Source: Bordetella parapertussis (GTDB lineage: Bacteria > Pseudomonadota > Gammaproteobacteria > Burkholderiales > SG8-41). Taken from it: a stretch of DNA of 8,887 nt. The notes beneath the pieces were generated by a model. The model saw only the letters and a list, made by a program, of their open reading frames with translations. It had not been told where the DNA came from and did not search any database. How positions within the stretch are numbered: the stretch's first letter is position 1; the number at the start of each line of letters is the position of its first letter. This document shows positions 1 through 5,581 of the stretch, in pieces. A program made the translations under genes and the position numbers. The DNA lies in the NCBI GenBank assembly GCA_945870465.1, contig CAMBSS010000166.1, positions 1 to 8,887 of the forward strand. The letters are read 5' to 3'.

Positions 1-40
1 GGGAGTCAAAGGTTCAGCAATGGCCTGCAAGCAGAACTGG

Positions 41-1042
41 CTATTGCGCCAGCTCCCGCAACTGCTTCAACAACGCGTCTGGAACAGCAATACCGCTGGC
101 GCGCGCGTCGGCTACCAGCTTGTGCCGCCGCTCGCCGGGCAGGCGCACGCCTTCGTCTTCCAGCATCGCCGCTATCAGCGCTTCGATGCGCTCTTCGTAA
201 GCTGAGCTGCCAGCCAGCGCGCCGGGGTCGATTGCAAGCAGGGCGTGGCCGATGGAAGCGGGCCGGCCCGGCTCGAAGAATGAATCGTTCTCGAAACCGA
301 ATTGCGCGCCGGTCAGCGCGCAGCACAGCAATTCGACCATCAGCGCCAGCAGCACGCCCTTGACGCCGCCGATTGCGGCCATGCTGCCGGTGAGCGCGGC
401 CTTCGCATCGGTCGTCGGCTTGCCGTCCGCGTCGAGCGCCCATCCCAGCGGAATCGGTTTGCCGTCTTTCGCCGCAACCATGATCTTGCCACGCGCCACT
501 TCGGTGAGCGACAGATCGATGATCAAAGGCGCGTGACCTTTGCGCGGGAATACTGCGGCGACCGGGTTGGTGCCGAATAGCGGTTTCTTGCCGCCCCACG
601 CGTTGATCGCCGCCGGTGACGTCGTGAAGCCGATCCCGATAAGCCCGGCCGCCGCCAGCGGAGCGAGGTGGTAGTCCATTGCACCGCAGTGATGGCTACG
701 CGTAACGCCGCAGTATGCAACACCGAATTCGCGCGCGCGGCGCAGCGCTTCTTTGGTCGCCAACTCCATTGCGAGATACGCGAGTCCTCCTTGCGCATCG
801 ACCAGGCACGCCGCGCCCTTTTCATGCGCAATGCGCGGCTCGGCAGTGCCACTAGCGCGGCCTTCTTTCACGTGCTGCGCATAAAGCTGCACCCGCGACA
901 GGCCGTGCCCGCCGAGACCAGCCATCTCGGCCGCAACCAGTGCCCGCGCGGTCGCATCCGCCATGGCAGCCGAAGCGCCGGCACGCGTCAATGCAGCCGC
1001 GACAAGCTGCGTCAGTTCATCGGCAGAAAGTTTATTTCCCAC
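41..1042 (-). CDS. Ldh2-family NAD(P)-dependent 2-hydroxyacid (malate/L-lactate-type) dehydrogenase
   Basis: This 333-residue protein matches the length and layout of the Ldh2/YlbC family, a non-Rossmann NAD(P)H oxidoreductase family. It includes malate, L-lactate, ureidoglycolate, sulfolactate and diketogulonate dehydrogenases. Visible landmarks are GGHGLSR (residues 44-50, the usual SHGVSR region), SHHCGA (116-121, equivalent to NHFGA with the conserved His118), AWGG (148-151), GTNP (157-160), GWALDADGKPT (200-210) and GGVKG (225-229) leading into LALMVELL. The start is a GTG at 1042, 24 bp after the flavoprotein stop; the upstream in-frame codons run back to that stop without a better start, and the N-terminus fits the family. 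Being last after a flavoprotein and a fumarase, it would fit a malate dehydrogenase making oxaloacetate. The family alone does not fix the substrate, and lactate, tartrate or a substituted malate are possible. Cytoplasmic; no signal peptide. The 40 bp left in the window after the TAG stop show no feature. Confidence 0.93.
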   Translation of the reverse strand: MGNKLSADELTQLVAAALTRAGASAAMADATARALVAAEMAGLGGHGLSRVQLYAQHVKEGRASGTAEPRIAHEKGAACLVDAQGGLAYLAMELATKEALRRAREFGVAYCGVTRSHHCGAMDYHLAPLAAAGLIGIGFTTSPAAINAWGGKKPLFGTNPVAAVFPRKGHAPLIIDLSLTEVARGKIMVAAKDGKPIPLGWALDADGKPTTDAKAALTGSMAAIGGVKGVLLALMVELLCCALTGAQFGFENDSFFEPGRPASIGHALLAIDPGALAGSSAYEERIEALIAAMLEDEGVRLPGERRHKLVADARASGIAVPDALLKQLRELAQ

Positions 1043-1066
1043 GCGCAGCTCGTTCGCTGATCCGCT

Positions 1067-2791
1067 TCAGGCTGCAGCCGTCTCAACCAGCAAGGTCTGG
1101 CCGGGCTTGACGCGGCTGAACACGACCGGCTTGGTGGCCACCTGGAAGCGCCCGTCATTCATCGTCACGCAGGTGTAGCGGGAATTCTCGAGATCGCGCA
1201 CGTCGGGGAAATCACTGCGGTAATGCGCGCCGCGTGAATCCTCGCGCGCCATCGCCGCGAAATTGATCGACTTGCTGACCAGTATCTGGCTCTTGAGGTT
1301 CAACCAGTCGTGCCATGTCAGGTTGAATGCGAGATTGCCAGCGTGCACGCCAATGCCGTCGAGCCGCGAGTCCAGTTCATCGAGTTTGCCTTCAGCACGT
1401 TTCATGCTCGCCGCATCGCGCACGATGCCGACGTCGTCCCACATCACGTCGTACAGCTCTTCGCGCACCGCATTGAGATCGCCGGCCGGTTTGCCGAGCG
1501 GAGCGCGGCAGCGCGCGACCGCCGCGTCGAGCGCCTCCTGATCGGGCGCGTGAAATACGCCATTGGCCTTGACCCAGCCCGGCATGACATCGCCCGCGAT
1601 ACCGCCGAACACCGTTGAGTTCGCAACACCATTGCCGCCGAGCCGGTTGGCGCCGTGCACGCCACCTGAATCCTCGCCGGCGACGAACAGCCCATGCACA
1701 TCCGTCAGGCAATCGGTTTTGAAGGCGACGCCGCCCATCATGTAATGCGCGGTCGGCACGACTTCAACGAGGCCGCCGGCGAGATCGAAGCCGCAATCCT
1801 CGCAGCGCTCGACCATGCCTTTGAAGTTTTTCCGGTTATTCTCGGCGCCGAGGTGGCCCATGGCTATATAGACGCCGCCGTTGGGTGTGGTGCGGCCGGC
1901 GCGCATTTCGGCGAAGATGCCGCGCGACACGATGTCGCGCGTTGCGCGCTCGAGCTTGGCGTCGTAATTGCCCATGAAGCGCTGCTGGTCGCCATTGAGC
2001 AGGTAGCCGCCCGCGCCGCGCAGACCTTCTTCCAGCACAGTGCCCGTCATGCGCGTGCCGAGGCCCGCGAGCAAACCGGTCGGATGAAACTGCACCATCT
2101 CCATGTCGCGCAGCGTGAGCCCCGCGCGCAAAGCCATCGCCATGCCGTCGCAAGTTTTGTCGCCGGACGGCGTGTGGTACTTGTACATCGTCGGGCCGCC
2201 GCCGGTGCCCAGCAGCACGGCCTGCGCCTGCACGAACGTGAATTCACCGGTGCGCACGTCTATCATCAGCACGCCGGCCAGCGCGTCGCCCGCCTTGTTC
2301 TTCACGAACTCGACCGCGCGATGCTCTTCCATGCGGTTGATGCCGCGCGCCCACACCTGCTCGGCCAGGCGGTTGATGATCTCGATGCCGGTCAGGTCGC
2401 CCTTGTGCACGGTGCGATCGAAGGTCTGGCCCGCGAATGCCTTCTGGTGAATAGTGCCGTCGGGATTGCGGTCGAAGAAGCAACCGAGCTCATTCTCCAG
2501 TTCGTGGATGCGCTCGATCGCGACATTCACCAGCGTCCACGCGAGGTCCTGGTCGGGCAGCCACTTGCCGCCTTCTATCGTATCCATGAAGTGGCGCTCG
2601 ATGGAATCGCCTTCCGCCAGCGCGACGTTATAGCCGCCCTGTACCATGCGCGTGCAGCCGCATTTGCCGAGCAGCCCTTTTACGGCGACCGTAATCGAAA
2701 GCGCGGGGTTCTTCTGGTGAGCGTGCAACGCCGCGAACAGCCCTGCGCCACCGGAACCGAGTATGAGAATGTCAGTTTTGATTGTTTTCAT
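1067..2791 (-). CDS. FAD-dependent fumarate reductase/succinate dehydrogenase-type flavoprotein
   Basis: This 574-residue flavoprotein belongs to the FRD/SDH/L-aspartate oxidase family. An N-terminal dinucleotide-binding motif GSGGAG (12-17) is followed by CTRMVQGG (46-53). The catalytic set of the family is visible: QFHPTG (His236), EEGLRGAGG (Arg258), RATRD (Arg285), HYMMGG (His349) and GANRLGGNG (Arg383), with REDSRGAHYR (517-526) near the C-terminus. These residues support interconversion of a succinate-like and a fumarate-like substrate. At the place where SdhA/FrdA carry the FAD-linking histidine (HTVSAQGG) this protein has Cys46, so FAD is probably bound non-covalently. No iron-sulfur or membrane-anchor subunit gene is in the window, so its electron partner is unknown. 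It follows the hydro-lyase beta gene after a 126-bp gap holding a palindrome and lies 24 bp before the dehydrogenase gene. Its ribosome-binding site is weak. An adenylylsulfate reductase or NadB role is less likely given the context and motifs. Confidence 0.93.
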   Translation of the reverse strand: MKTIKTDILILGSGGAGLFAALHAHQKNPALSITVAVKGLLGKCGCTRMVQGGYNVALAEGDSIERHFMDTIEGGKWLPDQDLAWTLVNVAIERIHELENELGCFFDRNPDGTIHQKAFAGQTFDRTVHKGDLTGIEIINRLAEQVWARGINRMEEHRAVEFVKNKAGDALAGVLMIDVRTGEFTFVQAQAVLLGTGGGPTMYKYHTPSGDKTCDGMAMALRAGLTLRDMEMVQFHPTGLLAGLGTRMTGTVLEEGLRGAGGYLLNGDQQRFMGNYDAKLERATRDIVSRGIFAEMRAGRTTPNGGVYIAMGHLGAENNRKNFKGMVERCEDCGFDLAGGLVEVVPTAHYMMGGVAFKTDCLTDVHGLFVAGEDSGGVHGANRLGGNGVANSTVFGGIAGDVMPGWVKANGVFHAPDQEALDAAVARCRAPLGKPAGDLNAVREELYDVMWDDVGIVRDAASMKRAEGKLDELDSRLDGIGVHAGNLAFNLTWHDWLNLKSQILVSKSINFAAMAREDSRGAHYRSDFPDVRDLENSRYTCVTMNDGRFQVATKPVVFSRVKPGQTLLVETAAA

Positions 2792-2800
2792 ATTAAAAGT

Positions 2801-2923
2801 TCTTTAACCGCAAAGGACGCAAAGGGCGCGAAGGAAGGACAAACACAAAAGAAAGCACTTCCGCTTTTTATTATTAAGTATTCCTTGCCGTTGCTTTTCC
2901 TTTGCGTCCTTTGCGGTTCAAGA
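2801..2923. repeat. Palindrome A: inverted repeat of 9-nt tandem units between hydro-lyase beta and flavoprotein genes
   Basis: Two 25-nt arms, 2801-2825 and 2899-2923, pair at 24 of 25 positions across a 73-nt spacer. The left arm and its inward extension consist of three tandem 9-nt units, CGCAAAGGA at 2809-2817, CGCAAAGGG at 2818-2826 and CGCGAAGGA at 2827-2835; the right arm read in reverse complement repeats the same unit twice. The right arm covers the TGA stop of the hydro-lyase beta gene and its last codon. The left arm ends 9 nt before the flavoprotein ATG, so that gene's ribosome-binding region touches the stem base. It could fold as an mRNA hairpin. It resembles the short CGCAAAG-type palindromes scattered through some bacterial genomes, though that comparison is from memory. 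Confidence 0.88.
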
Positions 2924-3529
2924 TTTAACCCCTAAAGCAGCGAGAACAGATGCACGCTTGTCGCGCGCGGCGTCGTTGACCTTCGTGTACAGATTGCCGC
3001 CATGGCTGTCCATTGCGACCAGCAACGGGCCGAATTCTTTGACGCGAAATTTCCACAGCGACTCGGGGTTCAAGTCGTCGAGATCGACGTCCTCGATCTG
3101 CTCGACCCATGTCGTCTCCAGCGCCGCAGCGCCACCAATAATGGCGAGATACACGCCACCGATGTCCTTGAACGCGGATTGCGATGCGGCAAACAACCCG
3201 CCTTTACCTATCACGATGCGCACGCCGTACTGCTCCATCAGCGGGCGCGTGAAGCGCTCCATGCGCGCGCTGGTCGTGGTGCCTATGCAGATCGGCTCGT
3301 AACCGGACGGATGCGCCACGGTCTCGCCCACCCACCTGACGTTGGGTGCGGTATGGATCACCGCGTGGCCCTTGAGGTCGAAGCGCGTCGTGCGGCCACG
3401 GTCGAACATGTGGATGAGCGTCGCATCACGGATGCCGAAAAGCGTCTGGTTCAACGTGACGGTATCGTTGACCTTCAGTTTGCGCACGTCGGCTTCGGAC
3501 ACCGGCATGTTGAAATCGTAGTGGGCCAT
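2918..3529 (-). CDS. Class I fumarase/tartrate dehydratase-type hydro-lyase, beta subunit (C-terminal domain)
   Basis: The 203-residue protein is the size of the separate beta subunit of two-component Fe-S hydro-lyases (about 200 residues; TtdB is similar). Visible family segments are a VNDTVTLN-like swivelling-domain start (20-27), RDATLIHMF (34-42), GTTTSARM (83-90, family GPTTSxRM), VIGKGG (106-111), GGAAALE (132-138) and VAMDSHGGNLY (171-181). In this family the beta subunit forms the mobile domain that closes over the iron-sulfur site of alpha and helps bind the dicarboxylate. The expected proline in GPTTS is a threonine here. The start ATG has only a modest GGAT ribosome site upstream. 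The TGA stop and part of the last codon lie inside the right arm of the palindrome in the next gap. The gene is 143 bp from its alpha partner, unusually far for subunits of one enzyme. Confidence 0.92.
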   Translation of the reverse strand: MAHYDFNMPVSEADVRKLKVNDTVTLNQTLFGIRDATLIHMFDRGRTTRFDLKGHAVIHTAPNVRWVGETVAHPSGYEPICIGTTTSARMERFTRPLMEQYGVRIVIGKGGLFAASQSAFKDIGGVYLAIIGGAAALETTWVEQIEDVDLDDLNPESLWKFRVKEFGPLLVAMDSHGGNLYTKVNDAARDKRASVLAALGVKS

Positions 3530-3545
3530 ATCTCAAATCCAATCC

Positions 3546-3666
3546 GCCGCAAAGGCGCAAAGACGCAAAGAGAACGCAAGGATTTTGGGTTCGCCTGCAC
3601 TTAAAGCTGATGGTTTCATAAGAAAATGTGTATTGCCGTACCTTTGCGCCTTCGCGCCTTTGCGGC
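3546..3666. repeat. Palindrome B: inverted repeat of 8-nt tandem units between hydro-lyase alpha and beta genes
   Basis: Arms 3546-3570 and 3642-3666 match at 23 of 25 positions around a 71-nt spacer. The core is the same CGCAAAG motif as in palindrome A but with period 8: CGCAAAGG at 3548-3555, CGCAAAGA at 3556-3563, CGCAAAGA at 3564-3571, and a degenerate CGCAAGG at 3575-3581. The right arm in reverse complement also has period 8. Both mismatches (3559 with 3653, 3563 with 3649) become G-U pairs in minus-strand RNA, so the stem can pair along its whole length in the operon's mRNA. It lies 6 nt after the alpha stop codon and 16 nt before the beta start. Confidence 0.88.
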
Positions 3667-3672
3667 CCAGCC

Positions 3673-4548
3673 TTAGAAACCGTAGGCAAGCCCGTTGGGC
3701 GTGAAAGTCGCGCGCGCGCGGCGCGCCGAGTGGCACTGCATGTTGACCGCGACCGGGTTCATCGTGATGTGCGTCGCGGCGGTTTCGACGTGCACGGCGA
3801 ACGAAGTGGAATCGCCACCCAAGCCCTGCGGACCGACGCCAAGTTTATTCACGACCGCCGACAATTCTTTTTCGAGTTTCGCGCCTTCCGGGTCGGTGCA
3901 ATGCGAACCCAGCGGACGCGTCGCCGCGACTTTAGACAGATGCACGCACAGGTCCGCGGTGCCGCCGACGCCGACGCCGACTATGGTCGGCGGGCAGGTC
4001 TTACCGCCCGCGTCGAGCACGCAGTCGATGACGAAAGTCTTCACCGCATCGACGCCATCGGCCGGGATCGCCATCTTGAGCCAGGAATTGTTTTCCGAAC
4101 CGCTGCCTTTAGGAATCATTTCGATCGACAGCGTGTCGGCCTCGTCGGAGAAATCGATATTGATGACCGGCACCAGCCGCCCGCACGACGTGTGCTCGTT
4201 GGTGCGCGTGACGGGGTGCACGACGGACGAACGCAGTGGATGCTCCTTGGTGGCGCGCGCACAGCCGGCGGCGATAGCCTGCTTCAACGCGTGTCCATCG
4301 ACTTCGACACCGCGTCCGATCACCACGTTATAAATCGGTATGCCGGTGTCCTGGCACAGCAGGTTGTTGGTGGCCTCGGCGACCTTGATGTTCATGATCA
4401 TGGTGCCCAGCACCGATTTACCGGTGGCGTCGGTCTCGGTCTTGTCGAGGCGCGCGAAACCTTCCTTGATATCCGGCGGCAATATCTTGACCGCGCGGAT
4501 ATACAAGTCCTTGCACGCTTCTTCTACTTGTCCCAAATCAATCTTCAT
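3673..4548 (-). CDS. Class I fumarase/tartrate dehydratase-type hydro-lyase, alpha subunit (Fe-S domain)
   Basis: The 291-residue protein is the iron-sulfur subunit of an oxygen-sensitive class I hydro-lyase, which typically adds water to fumarate to give malate. The three expected [4Fe-4S] ligands are visible: Cys65 in LCQDTGIP, Cys185 in KTCPPTIVGVGVGGT and Cys272 in NMQCHSARRA. Other family segments are PLRSSVVHP (104-112), PKGSGSEN (146-153), GSHC (214-217) and GVGPQGLGGDS (237-247). The usual NTG-containing loop is replaced by TNEHTSCGRLVP (116-127), which may mean a substrate other than plain fumarate. The GSGSEN segment favours a fumarase-like enzyme over E. coli-type TtdA, but tartrate, mesaconate or another substituted dicarboxylate cannot be excluded. 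The ATG start is supported by GGAG 7 nt upstream. The gene follows the ABC permease after a 103-bp gap with a heptad palindrome and precedes the beta subunit. Confidence 0.94.
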   Translation of the reverse strand: MKIDLGQVEEACKDLYIRAVKILPPDIKEGFARLDKTETDATGKSVLGTMIMNIKVAEATNNLLCQDTGIPIYNVVIGRGVEVDGHALKQAIAAGCARATKEHPLRSSVVHPVTRTNEHTSCGRLVPVINIDFSDEADTLSIEMIPKGSGSENNSWLKMAIPADGVDAVKTFVIDCVLDAGGKTCPPTIVGVGVGGTADLCVHLSKVAATRPLGSHCTDPEGAKLEKELSAVVNKLGVGPQGLGGDSTSFAVHVETAATHITMNPVAVNMQCHSARRARATFTPNGLAYGF

Positions 4549-4555
4549 CGCGTTG

Positions 4556-4559
4556 CTCC
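4556..4559 (-). promoter_or_regulatory. Ribosome binding site of the hydro-lyase alpha gene
   Basis: GGAG on the minus strand lies 7 nt before the ATG at 4548 and one base outside the heptad palindrome, which begins at 4561. The site itself is therefore outside the repeat, but a folded stem would come up against it. Confidence 0.65.
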
Positions 4560-4560
4560 G

Positions 4561-4655
4561 GTAAGGAGTGAGGCGTAAGGGGTGAGGTGAAATAGCACTA
4601 ATGCTTTTCCCGCCTTCCTCCTCACCCCTCTCGCCTCTCGCCTCACTGGCCTCAC
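4561..4655. repeat. Palindrome C: inverted repeat of 7-nt tandem units between ABC permease and hydro-lyase alpha genes
   Basis: The left arm holds four tandem heptads of the form GTRAGGN: GTAAGGA 4561-4567, GTGAGGC 4568-4574, GTAAGGG 4575-4581 and GTGAGGT 4582-4588. The right arm holds four inverted heptads (TCCTCAC, CCCTCTC, GCCTCTC, GCCTCAC at 4619-4646) and a fifth at 4649-4655 offset by 2 nt. The arms pair best if one heptad of the right arm is looped out. In the spacer, AGCA and TGCT around a 4-nt loop (near 4594-4605) could cap the structure. The fifth inverted heptad contains the TGA stop of the permease. The motif is a different sequence family from palindromes A and B but has the same architecture. 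Confidence 0.85.
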
Positions 4656-5581
4656 GACTGCATGCCCCATTTGCGCACGGTCTTCAGTTCGATATTGCGG
4701 AAAATAAAATTCTCGACGACCAACCCGATGATGATGACCGAGAACAGGCCGGCGAATACATTGGCGATCTCAAGCTGGTTCTTGTTTTCGTAAATGAACC
4801 AGCCGAGCCCGCCCGAGCCCGACGACACGCCGAAAACGAGTTCGGCCGCGATCAGCGTGCGCCACGCGAACGCCCAGCCGATTTTCATGCCGGTGAGGAT
4901 GTTCGGAAACGCTGCCGGGATCAGAATCTTCATCACGTAGCGCGGCCCGGTGAGTCCGTAATTACGCCCGACCATGCGCATGGTCTGCGACACCGACATG
5001 AAGCCGGAATGGGTGTTCAGCGCGACCGGCCACAGCACCGAATGGATCAGCACGAACACCAGGCTGCCGTTGCCGAGGCCGAACCAGATCAGCGCCAGCG
5101 GCAGGAGCGCGATCGCCGGCAACGGATTGAACATCGCGGTCAGCGTTTCGAGAAAATCATTGCCGACGCGCGAAGTAATTGCCAGCGCCGTCAGCACCGA
5201 TGCCAGGAACATTCCTGCGAAATAACCCATCAGTAACACCTTGATCGAGAACCAGCCGCGCTGCAGCAGCACACCGTTCTTGACGTTGTCGTAAAACGCG
5301 TCGAGGGTCTCGCTGAATTTCGGGAACAGCAGCGGATTCTGCTCGCATGCAAATTTCGCCGGGAAAAGTGAGCCATCCTTCCAGAAAAAAGAAGTGACGT
5401 TCATGCACGACGAATACGTCTGCCACACCAATCCGAGCAGCAGCAGGATGATCACCTTGCGCACCGCCGCGTTGTTGAAAATCCGCTCCCAGGTGGTGAG
5501 CGGCTTTTGCACGACGCCAAATGCGCTGGTCTCGACTTCGCGCACGAACTCCGGGCGCTGCACCAATACGCTGTCAGCCAT
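4652..5581 (-). CDS. ABC transporter permease, NitT/TauT (nitrate/sulfonate/taurine) type
   Basis: This 309-residue inner-membrane protein has a first hydrophobic helix at about residues 42-58, then further helices from about 112 to 295. The cytoplasmic ATPase-coupling (EAA) loop is recognisable as GRNYGLTGPRYVMK to IPAAFPNILTGMKIG (about 205-235), the form seen in SsuC/TauC-like permeases. NPLPAIALLPLALIWFGLG (152-170) is also typical. It is longer than the usual roughly 260 residues because of an N-terminal cytoplasmic extension and an extra stretch between helix 1 and the LLFPKF motif (84-89), flanked by Cys59 and Cys79. The ATG overlaps the end of the ATPase gene by 8 bp and has a perfect AGGAGG within that gene, so the two are translated together. 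The TGA stop lies within a GTGAGG unit of the following repeat. Substrate unknown; nearby genes suggest an organic anion. Confidence 0.93.
   Translation of the reverse strand: MADSVLVQRPEFVREVETSAFGVVQKPLTTWERIFNNAAVRKVIILLLLGLVWQTYSSCMNVTSFFWKDGSLFPAKFACEQNPLLFPKFSETLDAFYDNVKNGVLLQRGWFSIKVLLMGYFAGMFLASVLTALAITSRVGNDFLETLTAMFNPLPAIALLPLALIWFGLGNGSLVFVLIHSVLWPVALNTHSGFMSVSQTMRMVGRNYGLTGPRYVMKILIPAAFPNILTGMKIGWAFAWRTLIAAELVFGVSSGSGGLGWFIYENKNQLEIANVFAGLFSVIIIGLVVENFIFRNIELKTVRKWGMQS

Noticed and set aside
1067..2791. Adenylylsulfate reductase alpha subunit (AprA) identity
   Set aside because: The protein carries the FHPTG, HYMMGG and GANRLGGN substrate-site motifs of dicarboxylate enzymes and no AprB-like ferredoxin gene is adjacent.
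2801..2923. Rho-independent terminator at palindrome A
   Set aside because: The loop is 73 nt, far longer than a terminator loop, and the downstream CTTTTAAT is not a convincing U-tract; the downstream genes clearly continue the operon.
1694..2935. A long plus-strand open frame of 413 codons
   Set aside because: It lies antisense to the flavoprotein gene, is His/Arg/Ala-rich as expected for a GC-rich shadow frame, and runs through the palindrome. The minus-strand protein has clear family motifs.
3546..3581. CRISPR-like array from the tandem units
   Set aside because: The units are only 7-9 nt with no spacers between them; this is a tandem repeat forming palindrome arms.
2918..4548. Definite naming of the hydro-lyase as L-tartrate dehydratase (ttdA/ttdB)
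   Set aside because: Subunit sizes fit, but the GSGSEN segment and the Cys272 region differ from E. coli TtdA as I recall it, and no tartrate-specific neighbour is present.
3628..4578. A 316-codon plus-strand open frame
   Set aside because: It is the antisense shadow of the hydro-lyase alpha gene, has an Arg/Asp/His-rich composition and no recognisable domain.
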